Source: FEN-1297 sp046705645
Lineage (GTDB): Bacteria > Bacteroidota > Ignavibacteria > Ignavibacteriales > Ignavibacteriaceae
NCBI GenBank assembly: GCA_046705645.1
Contig: JBJKQE010000060.1
Span: 17,826-81,825 of the forward strand
Reading direction: 5' to 3'
DNA length: 64,000 nucleotides
Shown in pieces: positions 36,301 through 45,630 of the stretch (positions within the stretch are counted from its first letter, which is position 1; the number at the start of each line of letters is the position of its first letter). The notes under the pieces were generated by a model, which searched no databases, was not told where the DNA came from, and saw only the letters and a program-made list of their open reading frames with translations. A program made the position numbers and the translations under genes.

Positions 36301-37848
36301 ATTAAAAGAGCCATTTAAATCTGCACCTGTAGTATCAGAGGAGGAAGTTAAGTTAAATGTAATATTCTTTTTCGAAGCATTGGCTGAGAATCTTAAAGTA
36401 TCAAGCTTATTTCCCGCAATGGTAGAGCCGTTGGCAATAAATTTAAATGATGAATTAAGTTTTTGCGGAGAGAATCCGCTGCCTTTCATTATTATGTTGG
36501 AATTTAAATTTGTAGTTATCCCTGTAAATGGCAAAAGATTCAATTTATTTGTTATTAAATTTATGTTATAAGACGGATTAGCATTTTTGAAATTTAACGA
36601 TGCATCAAGATCGGCAGTCCCTCCTGCAATCCCTATAAATGCAGATAAATTAAAGTTTAACGGATTACCTTGAAAATTAAGAGTATCAAACCGGACAATA
36701 CCAAGATTACTAAATGCCGGCATTGCGACTGAAGGAAGTAATCGATGTATATCAGATTGATTTAATTGCGAATCGAAAAAGGAAGTATAGATATACATTC
36801 TACCCGGGTCTAATAAATTTGTTACTTCGCCTTTAGCCTTTAGAGAGGTTTTAAGATAATTTAAATCAAAATGTTTTATGTCCAGTTGTCTAAAGCTACC
36901 CGATGTCTCCAAATTAATAAATGCTTTTCCCTTTAACATTTTTGCCGGTGCAACAAAAGAGGATAAATCTTCAAAACTAAATTTTTTAGCCTTTAGATTA
37001 ATATTAAGCTTTGCTTTATCAAGTTTAGAAAATGCAGTGCTATCAAATAAATTTAAGTCTTTTAATCTACCGCTGAATGATAAATCTGTTGAATCTGTAA
37101 CTAAATTTATGTTATTAACGAATATTAAATTCGGACTTACATAAAATTCACCATCTAGATTTTTTAAATTAAAATTTTTTAGATTGGGTGAAAATGAAAA
37201 TTTGTCAATCTTTAATTCATATTCGTTATTTTTTATATCAGCCGAAGCACTTAATGAAAGGTTAAGGTCATTAATTCTTAAGTCATGTATATTGAGATTA
37301 TCATATACTTGATTACTTTTTACTTTATTATAATCTTGAAGTTTGAAATCAATATTCTTCAAATTTAAATCCGGCACTTCTATCTTAAACGGAAATTTAG
37401 AATGTGAAGTATCTTTTGGAGAAGGTGGAAGTAATTTTGAAACATTTAATTTACCCGATTGATCAAACTGGAAAGCAATCTTTGCATCGGAAATCAAAAT
37501 TTTTCTTACATAGATTCTTTTAAAAAATATTTGCAGCGGACTGGTTTTTACTTCAATAAGTTTCGCATTAAGTAATGTATCCGGCCCCATATTAATTTCC
37601 GTGTTTCTTAAAATAAGGGAAGTAAATATAGTGCCATCTATTTTACCGATATTTAAATGTCCGTTTAATCCCTTATTAGCCAGAGTAATTGCATTCTCTC
37701 TAAGATAATTCCGGAAAGTCGAGGTTTGACTAAATCCGAAGGCCATTAAAAGAATAAAGAGAATGATTATCCCGATATATAAGAATATATTAACAATTCT
37801 ATGAAAGAGCGATCGCTTTTTTAATATTTTTTCTTTGTTTTTTTTCAA
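33340..37848 (-). CDS. tamB: TamB-like translocation and assembly module protein
   Basis: A 1502-residue protein with an N-terminal membrane anchor (VNIFLYIGIIILFILLMAFGF), a long repetitive beta domain of AsmA/DUF490 character, and the C-terminal TamB domain (LLEGSTLQLFKTFEASGSIRF, then ISNPNLNILASYTNYYTPPD). Such proteins bridge inner and outer membranes as long hydrophobic grooves and are linked to outer-membrane assembly and phospholipid transport. TTG start at 37848, because no ATG or clear ribosome site lies near the anchor. First gene of a tamB-rnr-peptidase unit. Confidence 0.88.
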   Translation of the reverse strand: MKKNKEKILKKRSLFHRIVNIFLYIGIIILFILLMAFGFSQTSTFRNYLRENAITLANKGLNGHLNIGKIDGTIFTSLILRNTEINMGPDTLLNAKLIEVKTSPLQIFFKRIYVRKILISDAKIAFQFDQSGKLNVSKLLPPSPKDTSHSKFPFKIEVPDLNLKNIDFKLQDYNKVKSNQVYDNLNIHDLRINDLNLSLSASADIKNNEYELKIDKFSFSPNLKNFNLKNLDGEFYVSPNLIFVNNINLVTDSTDLSFSGRLKDLNLFDSTAFSKLDKAKLNINLKAKKFSFEDLSSFVAPAKMLKGKAFINLETSGSFRQLDIKHFDLNYLKTSLKAKGEVTNLLDPGRMYIYTSFFDSQLNQSDIHRLLPSVAMPAFSNLGIVRFDTLNFQGNPLNFNLSAFIGIAGGTADLDASLNFKNANPSYNINLITNKLNLLPFTGITTNLNSNIIMKGSGFSPQKLNSSFKFIANGSTIAGNKLDTLRFSANASKKNITFNLTSSSDTTGADLNGSFNFVNQNKPSYELKGAVRNLNLADFTHDSTLKSNLNFKMDGSGDNFNIEKTSLFLTMELDKSMIKGVNINNARAIFDIRSNDNGERVINIISDLADITIIGKYSIKNSVSLLADEAGTLAQAVKSKIYNIMNPDSSFNRQLTTGIAISQNQKPEQLTVDSASSFKYTIEFKNFDLLSLLLGSNQLSLDGDMSGEVKTDSLGIQMSVNTNLNYLKYLDADNVFFLSNFNLGLNVSNNYNAQTLSDISSNLKLTADRIFEGSDFHNINLNIKLSKNIADINFSGQLKDNIETSIEGYVDLTDNIIKLNLDTLDFKYNNFALINSGKVKINYTNNKISVDHFKLVRNNGEISVNGFLSKSGNQDLNLIIKNFRGNDITSNLFNIKPENSLGANIHMKVEVTGNYYNPLMNLSFGADSVNFRKNVFGSLVSSLSYSNQNLSVDVRFLDSLLYKDMPALKISGNIPIDLAFMGVKERFKKSKPINLSLNAKDFDLGTLGNIVPKVSQLSGRLKANLNLTGTLSSLNPAGQIEINNLGFRVDANNLKYTGGIKLKIENHKIAVDSLLIANISGTPGGGVITGGGNINLNNFEIASMSADVMGSLKVLSEDSKAVSPSLYGDLVIQTNDEITFNMDSSGSFINVPIIVKEAKLTFPPTQSAYQSSGDNIFYRYVIDSSKINKNEKEFENLINLSNKMNIKNSEYQEKTGTFSYSINIKVQNEATIKFILSREFNQSLTAVIQGNLQYDNIGGRSNTQGELTLLEGSTLQLFKTFEASGSIRFESQISNPNLNILASYTNYYTPPDQENKEEQVEVTIKLSGPLSDLSKNLTQNKNNIKVYVGSENIANNKPDPTKDVTDAIIFILFNKFAPDLTAQQSQSSSALSGITSSTSYSMAGSLLGGVLNQVSGGVVGGVELRNVGSTTKFNLVGKVKNVRYSIGGPTTVFQDFSQTNVMIEIPVIQNFVIRLERKEAVTQTSTSNPMINELGLKYRFEF

Positions 37849-37967
37849 AAGGAGATTGGATAAAAAATTATTACTTTCAAATTAAATTATTCAAATAATC
37901 AACCGATCTAAACTTATATATTTATACCGACTAAAAATATCTCGGTTCTAAAAAATTCCTAAACCTA

Positions 37968-38447
37968 CTAACCTTTATATTTATCTATAATGGATTTAAT
38001 TATCTTTGATGTAGATTGATTATTTACAAACTCTATAGTTTTTACTTCACCGCCGCCCGCTTCAACAATATCTCTGCCTATAATTTTATCTATCGGCCAG
38101 TCCGCACCTTTTACTAATATATCGGGAATGAGTTCCTTAATAAGATGCTCAGGAGTATCTTCCTCAAATACGGTAACATAATCAACCGGTTTTAAGTTTG
38201 ATAAAATAAAAGCTCTTTCTTCTTCCAATAAAATCGGTCTTTTGTTTCCTTTTATTCTACTCACCGAAACATCACTGTTTAATCCAACGATTAATACGTC
38301 TCCAAGAGATTTAGCTTTTGAAAGATAATCGACATGTCCGGCATGAATTAAATCAAAACATCCGTTTGTAAAAACCACCTTAAGATTTTCCTCTCTTAAT
38401 TTTCTACGAATTGCTTTTATTTCTTCTAAAGTTTTTAATCCGTTCAT
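37968..38447 (-). CDS. rfaE2: D-glycero-beta-D-manno-heptose 1-phosphate adenylyltransferase
   Basis: A 159-residue nucleotidyltransferase with the HxGH motif in TNGCFDLIHAGHVDYL and the C-terminal adenylate-binding NNQSTSKIIKSI. It activates heptose 1-phosphate with ATP to make ADP-heptose for the LPS core. Its start overlaps the stop of the kinase gene by four bases. In Enterobacteria both activities are one protein (HldE); here they are separate genes. Confidence 0.93.
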   Translation of the reverse strand: MNGLKTLEEIKAIRRKLREENLKVVFTNGCFDLIHAGHVDYLSKAKSLGDVLIVGLNSDVSVSRIKGNKRPILLEEERAFILSNLKPVDYVTVFEEDTPEHLIKELIPDILVKGADWPIDKIIGRDIVEAGGGEVKTIEFVNNQSTSKIIKSIIDKYKG

Positions 38448-39439
38448 TTGCTTTCTTCCAAAACAGTATCAAATAATTTATCAAGCTCAATCGGGACTAT
38501 ACCTACTTCTTCACAGACTAAACCGCCGGCATAATTAGCAAGGTAAGAGGCTTCAAAAATATTTGCACCTGTAGCTATAGCCATTGTTAAAGTTGAAATA
38601 ACCGTATCACCAGCACCCGAAACATCCGCTACTTTGCGCGCTTTTGTAGGCATACGTTTTTCCGTCATTCCCTTTTCAAAAACTGCGATACCGCCTTCGC
38701 CAAGAGTTAGCAGGATATTTTTTGCATTTAATTTTTCAAGGAGCTTTTTACCAACTTCGGAAATATCTTCATCATTTTTAATTTTTATACCAAGAACATC
38801 CTCAGCTTCTTTACGATTGGGTTTAAAAACCGTCACGTTTTTATAAGCGAAGAAATTATTGAATTTCGGATCAACAGTTATTAGAACTTTGTTTTCATTA
38901 GCCAAAGCTATTATCTTTTCTATTAAAGAGGGAGTTAGAACACCTTTGTTGTAGTCCTGTAAAATAATTCCGTCAAATTGCTTGATGTTTCCCTGGATAT
39001 AACTAAAAATCTTATTTTGAGTTTCTCTATTTAGATATTGCTTACTTTCTTTATCTATCCTTACCACATGCTGACTATCGGCAATAACCCTAGTCTTAGC
39101 TGTTGTAGGCCTCGATTCATCAACGATAATTCCTTCGTCCAAAATTCCGCTTTCATTAATTAAGGAAGAAAAAATAGTTCCGTAGTTGTCATATCCGATA
39201 ACACCAATAGGGCTGGGAATGCCACCCAGTTTTAGCACATTTAATGCTACGTTTGCAGCTCCGCCGAATCTATAAAATTCATTTTCTACTTCGACCACGG
39301 GAACCGGTGCTTCAGGAGAAATTCTTTTTACATCACCCCGGAAATAACAATCAAGCATCATGTCGCCTACAACTGCTATTTTTAATCCTTTAAATTTTGA
39401 TCTTAATGTATTAAGTCTTTTAATAGAAAGATTTACCAT
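38444..39439 (-). CDS. rfaE1: D-glycero-beta-D-manno-heptose-7-phosphate kinase
   Basis: A 331-residue PfkB-family kinase. Motifs: VVGDMMLDCYF, SPEAPVPVVEVE, GGAANVALNV, and the C-terminal anion-hole loop DVSGAGDTVISTL. It phosphorylates heptose 7-phosphate at C1 ahead of the adenylyltransferase encoded by the overlapping next gene. ATG at 39439. Confidence 0.93.
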   Translation of the reverse strand: MVNLSIKRLNTLRSKFKGLKIAVVGDMMLDCYFRGDVKRISPEAPVPVVEVENEFYRFGGAANVALNVLKLGGIPSPIGVIGYDNYGTIFSSLINESGILDEGIIVDESRPTTAKTRVIADSQHVVRIDKESKQYLNRETQNKIFSYIQGNIKQFDGIILQDYNKGVLTPSLIEKIIALANENKVLITVDPKFNNFFAYKNVTVFKPNRKEAEDVLGIKIKNDEDISEVGKKLLEKLNAKNILLTLGEGGIAVFEKGMTEKRMPTKARKVADVSGAGDTVISTLTMAIATGANIFEASYLANYAGGLVCEEVGIVPIELDKLFDTVLEESK

Positions 39440-39531
39440 TATTTAATAATCCATTTGTTTAAAAGAATAAAAGTAAAGATAATGATAAAATCTTTTGAGT
39501 AAAAGTTAGATAATCATGAGTAATAATAGAA

Positions 39532-39558
39532 ATAGGGAGCTAAATATTAGCTCCCTAT
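39532..39558 (-). terminator. hairpin terminator of the T9SS cargo gene
   Basis: ATAGGGAGCTAA (39532-39543), loop ATA, TTAGCTCCCTAT (39547-39558): a perfect 12-bp stem just after the stop of the minus-strand gene. Confidence 0.75.
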
Positions 39559-39580
39559 ATAGGAGATTTATGCAGGTAAT

Positions 39581-42500
39581 TTATTTCATTAAAATTAATT
39601 TTTTTGCCGATTGAAAATTCTTCTTCCCATCGGTTGACTTAACGTCTATTGTGTAGAAGTAAACACCGGAAGCTAAATTTGCCGCATTAAAAACTACTTC
39701 ATGAAATCCGGTTTGTTCCACATTATTTACTAAAGTGGTTACTAATTGTCCCAGTAAATTATATACAGACAGTTTTACTTTAGATTCGGACGGAAGAGCA
39801 TATTTAATAGTAGTTGACGGATTGAACGGGTTAGGATAATTTTGGCTTAAGGAAAAATTCTTAGGTACATTATTTAATCCGCTGCTCTGCATACCTGTCA
39901 CATATCCGGTAGAATCGGCAAATTCTATATCATCAAGATAATAGGAACCATATGGAGAATACACACCTATCCTGAATAAAACATTTTTTTGTCGATAACT
40001 TGCTAATGAATAAACAAAATTTGTATAACTGCTGCCGCTAAAGTAGGGATTCGCCAATTGAGTCCAAGTTATTCCGCCGTCATTAGAAGCATTTACCATT
40101 ACATATCCACCACCTCCGTCAGACTTTTTAATCCAAAAAGAAAAATATGGTTTTGGAGCTTTGGATAAATCTGTAACTCCATTTAATGTTATAAAATTAT
40201 ATTGCCCGCCTGCAGGGGGACAATACCAAACTTGATTTCCACTGTGTGCGGAAGTAGAATAAATTTCCCACATACCTGGAATCCAATAGGTCTTTGATAC
40301 ACTATCTACTTCAACACTATCAATAAAAGGAATAGCAGTTACTTTTTTATTGTCAAAAATTTGGATATCATCTAAATGCCATCCGTCCTGTTGAACTCCT
40401 GCCCCATTTGAAATAGTTGAAAACCTAAGGTAAGCTGCAGCCTGTTGAGATAATAATCCCAAGTCAAATTCTTCGGGCTCCCATAATATTCCGCTGTTTC
40501 CTGTGAATGCAGTAATATTTGTCCAATTAGTATTGTCAGTAGATATATCAATTTTACCAAAATCATATCCCTGCTCAAAGGCATATTTATGATTAAACTT
40601 TAACATAGGTCTTTTTATCGAAGATAAATTCATCTGAACAACTAACCTTCTATCAGCATTAGGAGGATAGTTACCATCCGGTGAATCTTCGTAAGCATGT
40701 GTTTTTGAATGGCCCGAATCACCTGAATCAGCTTCAGTTATAGTCCACGGAAGGTCTGCAGCCCATTTATATGAAGTACCTTCAAACGTTTCGGTAAAAG
40801 GCGCGACCTCCGGTGTTACCGTAAAAGTAGTTGTTAAATCAGCTCTCGGCGATCCTTGATTTACAAGTTCCGAGCTATCTTGTTCATAAATTTTAGCATA
40901 GTATTGTGTGTTTGTAAAAGTAAGATCGGTTAACACTGTATCAGTTGTTGATTTATTTGTAACATCAAACACTCTGGTTTCTGCATGTCCGTTAACACCA
41001 CTAGTAACCCAAAATCCATTATTTGAATTACTATTATTAAGATCATTATTAAGTACATTTTGATCTGTAGATAGAACTACTCTATATAATCCGAAGTCGG
41101 CAGCTGTTGATTTACCCCATTTAACTTCCATACCGTTATTTGTCGGATTAAGCAACACAAACGATTGAGGAGTTGGGGCATTATCAATTAATATATCATC
41201 AACATAATAAGATCCGTAAGGCGCATAACAACCAATTCGTAATAAAACATTGCTTTGTCTATAATTATACAATGATGCCTGAATCCTAGTATAATTTGCT
41301 CCATTAAAATAAGGGTTGATCAATTGACCCCAGGTTATACCGCCATCGGAAGAGGCTTCTACCCATGCATAACCACCTCCGTTATCACTTTTCTTAACCC
41401 AGAATTGTATATAAGGATTTGGAGCACCTGATAAATTTATCGGCCCACCAAGAGTTAAATAAACATATTGACCTCCAGATTGGGGTAAAGCCCAAACCTG
41501 GCCGTCACCGGAATGATCGCCTGCTATTTTTATTTGCCACGAACCTGGAATCCATTTTTTTTGAGATGCAGTATCAACGCTTACATTGTCAAAGAATGGA
41601 AAAGCAGTTGTTCTTGTATTATTATAAATTTGTACATCATCTAAATGCCAACCATCCTGCTGCACACCAGGGCCATTGGAAATAGTTCTAAACCTTATAT
41701 AACCGCTTGTTTGGCCTTTAAGCAAACCGGCGTCAAAATCTCTTGTTTCCCAAAGGCTGCCTGTATTACCTGTAAATCCGGTAATAGTGGTCCAATTAGT
41801 ATTATCTATAGAATACTCAAGATAACCGAAATCATATCCGGCTTCATAAGAATATTTTTGTTTAAATCTTAAAACCGGATGCTGCATGTTGCCGAAATTT
41901 ATTCGAGCAACTAATCTCCTGTCGGCATTAGCCGGATAATTGCCATCCGGTGAATCCTCAAATGCATGTGTTGCGCTGTGTCCTGTATCCGCAGCATCTG
42001 CGGTTGTAACTGCCCATGGAACATCTGCGGCCCATTTGTAAGTACTTTCAAATGTCTCGGTAAACGGTGCAGTTTCCGTTGTAACCGAAAATGTTGTTGC
42101 AAGATCCGCTCTACTGGATCCTTCATTTACCATACCTGAAGTATCTTGTTCATATATTTTTCCATAATATTGTGTATTAGTAAATGTAAGATCTGTTAAT
42201 ACTGTATCGGTCATGGATTTTTTCGTTATATCAAAAACTCTAGATTCCCCATGACCGCTTACTCCCGTTGTTACCCAAAATCCATTATTAGGATTACTAT
42301 TATTAATATCATTATTAAGTACGTTTGGATCTGTCGAGATTACAACTCTATACAATCCAAAATCAGCTGCAGTCGACTGTCCCCATTTTACCTCCATCCC
42401 ATTATTAGTTCCATTCAATAGTACAAAAGATTGAGGAGAAGGCGCATTATCAATTAATATATCATCAAAATAACAAGAACCGTAAGGTGCATAATTTCCA

Positions 42501-42967
42501 ATACGTATTAGAACATTGGTCTGCCTATAATTATATAAAGAGGCTTGAATCCGAGTGTATGTGGTACCATTTATATATGGATTAACTAACTGAGTCCATG
42601 TACTCCCGCCATCATTAGAAACATCTATTTTTACATATCTCCCTCCGCCATCATTTCCTCTTGCCCAAAATTGAACATATGGATCTGGAGCACTTGATAA
42701 ATTAATCCCGCTGGATAAAGTAATAAAATCATACTGCCCAGCTGTCGGCAACATAACCCAAGCTTGTTTTCCGCTATGCGGTGTTACTATCTTTATTTGC
42801 CAGATATTTGGATCTCGAGTCCAATTAGCATAGGAAGTTGTAGTGTCCTCGCAATTATCAAAGAAAGGAAATGCCACAGCAACCTTATTTATCTTTTGAG
42901 CACTAACCAGTGAATAAAATAAAAAGATTAACAGCATACATACTTTAAAAGTATTTAACTTAAACAT
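39581..42967 (-). CDS. secreted repeat protein with T9SS type A sorting domain
   Basis: An 1128-residue exported protein with a signal peptide (MFKLNTFKVCMLLIFLFYSLVSAQ). It is a mosaic of repeats: module A three times (PFFDN, then QFWARGNDGG, then YRQTNVLIRIGNYAPYGSC, then DDI), an Fn3-like module twice (WGQSTAADFGLYRVVISTD), and module B twice (FTETFESTYKW, GVQQDGWHLDD). The order is A-Fn3-B-A-Fn3-B-A, then the C-terminal sorting domain NYPNPFNPSTTIKY with YNLLGQLV. A and B resemble beta-sandwich adhesion or immune-inhibitor/MAM-like modules. Role: cell-surface or extracellular protein of unknown binding partner. Copies are unequal but clearly related. Confidence 0.9.
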   Translation of the reverse strand: MFKLNTFKVCMLLIFLFYSLVSAQKINKVAVAFPFFDNCEDTTTSYANWTRDPNIWQIKIVTPHSGKQAWVMLPTAGQYDFITLSSGINLSSAPDPYVQFWARGNDGGGRYVKIDVSNDGGSTWTQLVNPYINGTTYTRIQASLYNYRQTNVLIRIGNYAPYGSCYFDDILIDNAPSPQSFVLLNGTNNGMEVKWGQSTAADFGLYRVVISTDPNVLNNDINNSNPNNGFWVTTGVSGHGESRVFDITKKSMTDTVLTDLTFTNTQYYGKIYEQDTSGMVNEGSSRADLATTFSVTTETAPFTETFESTYKWAADVPWAVTTADAADTGHSATHAFEDSPDGNYPANADRRLVARINFGNMQHPVLRFKQKYSYEAGYDFGYLEYSIDNTNWTTITGFTGNTGSLWETRDFDAGLLKGQTSGYIRFRTISNGPGVQQDGWHLDDVQIYNNTRTTAFPFFDNVSVDTASQKKWIPGSWQIKIAGDHSGDGQVWALPQSGGQYVYLTLGGPINLSGAPNPYIQFWVKKSDNGGGYAWVEASSDGGITWGQLINPYFNGANYTRIQASLYNYRQSNVLLRIGCYAPYGSYYVDDILIDNAPTPQSFVLLNPTNNGMEVKWGKSTAADFGLYRVVLSTDQNVLNNDLNNSNSNNGFWVTSGVNGHAETRVFDVTNKSTTDTVLTDLTFTNTQYYAKIYEQDSSELVNQGSPRADLTTTFTVTPEVAPFTETFEGTSYKWAADLPWTITEADSGDSGHSKTHAYEDSPDGNYPPNADRRLVVQMNLSSIKRPMLKFNHKYAFEQGYDFGKIDISTDNTNWTNITAFTGNSGILWEPEEFDLGLLSQQAAAYLRFSTISNGAGVQQDGWHLDDIQIFDNKKVTAIPFIDSVEVDSVSKTYWIPGMWEIYSTSAHSGNQVWYCPPAGGQYNFITLNGVTDLSKAPKPYFSFWIKKSDGGGGYVMVNASNDGGITWTQLANPYFSGSSYTNFVYSLASYRQKNVLFRIGVYSPYGSYYLDDIEFADSTGYVTGMQSSGLNNVPKNFSLSQNYPNPFNPSTTIKYALPSESKVKLSVYNLLGQLVTTLVNNVEQTGFHEVVFNAANLASGVYFYTIDVKSTDGKKNFQSAKKLILMK

Positions 42968-43625
42968 ATTCCCACCTAAATGTTGTTGATAAATGAATTA
43001 TTAATTTCCTATATAAATCTGTTCTTTAGTGACCCGCAAAAAACATTAAAGAAATGAGTGTTGAACTTTGAGGAATATTTTTAATTATAATTTCTTTACA
43101 GCTTATATTATTCTTATTATAATTAAAAATTAATGTTATGTATTCATTTTGTCGATTACACAACAATTGAAATCTATCAAGTATAAAATCAGTTAAAACA
43201 TATAATAATGAAATCCCCTGTTTAGGGTAATTTTGATAAGTCATTTGGAAAAATTATTTCTTTCAAAATAAAAATGTTTATTTTTCTCAATTTTTATTTA
43301 TATAAGAAAAAATCATAGGAAGCACATCATAAAGTAAATAATTTATATTCTTAGCACTTCTCTTACTTTATACAATACTTGAAAGATATTTGTTATTTAT
43401 AAATAAGTTTAACTCAGATAAATAAACTTTATTTAGATAGAAATATTTGTAGTTGTTTATAAAAATAAGACCATAATAAGATTGGATTGAATGATGAGTG
43501 GTAAAACAAATCAAATGTATAGTTATGTGGTTAACTTGAAATTAAATCTTAAGAATAGACTTTATAAAAGGTTTAAATACATTTTTTTTGCCGGCGAGTT
43601 TAATTTTTTATTGAATTGTAGAATA
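42968..43625. other. AT-rich gap without a recognised gene
   Basis: About 650 bases, very AT rich, between two minus-strand genes. Several short open frames have no ribosome site or familiar sequence. I see no clear terminator after the propeller gene and no repeat family. Confidence 0.45.
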
Positions 43626-44762
43626 TTATTTCCTCACACGACTGTTCTTTTTAAGCGATTCTCTTTTATTACGCAAAATCTTTTTACCGGGCCATCTTGC
43701 TAACGGATTCTCTATTAGCACCTTGGTTAAACCGTCATCCGTTCCTATCCACATATTAGTTCCGTCAAAATACAAACACAAGATTTTTGAAGATTCAATA
43801 TTAATGTCATTTAAATTTATCGGCTTAACTTTATATGTAAGCCTATCAATTAAAACCAGGCCCCTTCCATAATCTTTCTTTTCATTCTTATCGAAGTAAT
43901 ATACTCCGGCCCAAATTTTATTCCCGGTTCTTTCCAGACAATAAATACCGTTGGCAGGCAAACCATCTTTATCGGAAATTCTTTCCCACGAATGATCTCT
44001 ATTATAAAGATAAATACCTCCAACATTAAAATTAGGATTTTGATAACTTATAAATTCATCGGTACCAAACCAGACTTTCTCAGGATCAAAGAACATATCG
44101 GATATGGAAACAGAATTGCCTTCATTTAAAAAACCTCCGTCCTTATTATTAATATACAACCAAGCGCTTTTGTTATTTGCGTTCATTTTTTTTCTGTACT
44201 TAAAAACTCCCGATTCTGTACCAAACCAAACAAGACTATCTCCATCAAGTCTAATTGATTTTATATTATCTGATTTTGCATCTTTACCCTGAGTTAAAAC
44301 AAAATCGGTAAATCTCTGCCTTCCAACGTCAAGCCTTGTAAGATTTTCAAATCTCCCGATCCATAAAATATTCTGAGACGGGTCATAGCACAAAGCACGT
44401 ATCCAATTTCCCATTTCACCGCCAAGCCCGAACTTCCTTTTTCTCCAACGATGTGTTTTAGTTGTATAAATATATAATCCATCGGCAGCACCGGCCCACA
44501 CATAATCTTTATCAGCCGCTATAGTAAAGAAAAAATCCGATTCGCCGTTTTTATTTTTAGTAGAATAGTTAATCCATTTATCATTACTCTTATCAAATTT
44601 ATAAATACCCTGCCCGTATGTGGAAATCCATAAATAGTTACCTACATCGACGATACAAGTAATCATAGCGCCGTTAAGGTATTTTTGAGATTGAACTTGA
44701 GGGAAAACTAAAGAGGAATTTAAAATTAATAAAACAGGTAAAAAGAAAAGTCGAATCTTCAT
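43626..44762 (-). CDS. secreted reg-prop beta-propeller protein
   Basis: A 378-residue protein with a signal peptide (MKIRLFFLPVLLILNSSLVF) and five to seven two-component-regulator-propeller repeats (YLWISTYGQGIYKFDKSNDKW, LVWFGTESGVFKYRKK, KIWAGVYYFDKNEKK, MWIGTDDGLTKVL). It has only the sensory propeller, without the Y_Y_Y domain, membrane helix or kinase that usually follow. It may bind a ligand or protein in the periplasm or be exported. The C-terminal end is basic (KKILRNKRESLKKNSRVRK). Downstream of panB with 36 bases between. Confidence 0.75.
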   Translation of the reverse strand: MKIRLFFLPVLLILNSSLVFPQVQSQKYLNGAMITCIVDVGNYLWISTYGQGIYKFDKSNDKWINYSTKNKNGESDFFFTIAADKDYVWAGAADGLYIYTTKTHRWRKRKFGLGGEMGNWIRALCYDPSQNILWIGRFENLTRLDVGRQRFTDFVLTQGKDAKSDNIKSIRLDGDSLVWFGTESGVFKYRKKMNANNKSAWLYINNKDGGFLNEGNSVSISDMFFDPEKVWFGTDEFISYQNPNFNVGGIYLYNRDHSWERISDKDGLPANGIYCLERTGNKIWAGVYYFDKNEKKDYGRGLVLIDRLTYKVKPINLNDINIESSKILCLYFDGTNMWIGTDDGLTKVLIENPLARWPGKKILRNKRESLKKNSRVRK

Positions 44763-44798
44763 AAAAATATTATTAATTGATATAGAATTCTTACTTTA

Positions 44799-45614
44799 TC
44801 AATAACTTTCTTCGTCGGAAGGAAATTTAGTCTGTTTAACATCCTGAATATAATTTTTTACCGCATTCGAAATTTCATTTGCCAGTTCCGAATAGTATCT
44901 GACAAAACGAGGATGAAAATCCGTATTCAGTCCAAGCATATCCGGAGTTACAAGAATTTGACCGTCACAAAAAACACCGGCTCCAATGCCGATTGTCGGT
45001 ATATGCAACTTCTCGGAAATTTTTTTCCCCAATTGAGCAGGAATCTTTTCAACCACTACGGCAAAAGCACCAGCTTGTTCAATTGCAATTGCATCTTCCA
45101 AAATTTCCTTTGCTTCTTCTTCATTTCTTCCTCTTTCACGGTAACTTCCGAATTGATGTATACTTTGAGGAGTTAAGCCGATATGACCTACAACAGGAAT
45201 TCCTGCATCCGTAATTTTTTTTATTGAGTCTGCAACTCTTAGACCGCCTTCCAATTTCACTGCGCCGGCAGGTGTTTCCTTCATTATTCTGCCTGCATTT
45301 CTAAATGCTTCATCAGCATTTAATTGATATGACATAAAAGGCATATCAACAACTACCAGCGCTCTGCTAACTCCTTTAGATACGGCTTTTGTATGATATA
45401 TCATTTCATCCATTGTTACCGGTAAAGTTGTATCATTTCCTTGAAATACATTTCCCAATGAATCGCCTACAAGAATTACATCAATTCCAACTTCATCTAA
45501 AATTTTTGCGGTTATAAAATCATAGGCTGTTAATGCAGCAATCTTTATACCTTTTTTCTTTAGAAGATATAAGGTTTTGGTTGTAACGCGTTTAATTTCT
45601 TTTTCCGTGCTCAT
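44799..45614 (-). CDS. panB: 3-methyl-2-oxobutanoate hydroxymethyltransferase
   Basis: A 271-residue PanB of normal length. Visible are the KIAALTAYDFITAKILDE start, LVGDSLGNVFQGNDTTLPVT, VVVDMPFMSYQ, GGLRVADSIKKI, PVVGHIGLTPQSIHQFGSY and IGIGAGVFCDGQILVTPDML. It transfers a one-carbon unit to 2-oxoisovalerate to make ketopantoate in pantothenate/CoA synthesis. It follows the lipoate ligase gene with 16 bases between, and panC/panD are not adjacent. Confidence 0.95.
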   Translation of the reverse strand: MSTEKEIKRVTTKTLYLLKKKGIKIAALTAYDFITAKILDEVGIDVILVGDSLGNVFQGNDTTLPVTMDEMIYHTKAVSKGVSRALVVVDMPFMSYQLNADEAFRNAGRIMKETPAGAVKLEGGLRVADSIKKITDAGIPVVGHIGLTPQSIHQFGSYRERGRNEEEAKEILEDAIAIEQAGAFAVVVEKIPAQLGKKISEKLHIPTIGIGAGVFCDGQILVTPDMLGLNTDFHPRFVRYYSELANEISNAVKNYIQDVKQTKFPSDEESY

Positions 45615-45630
45615 AATTAATAATTAATTA

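Noticed and set aside
42968..43625. Possible small genes in the AT-rich gap
   Set aside because: No ribosome sites, no familiar sequence and base composition of non-coding DNA.
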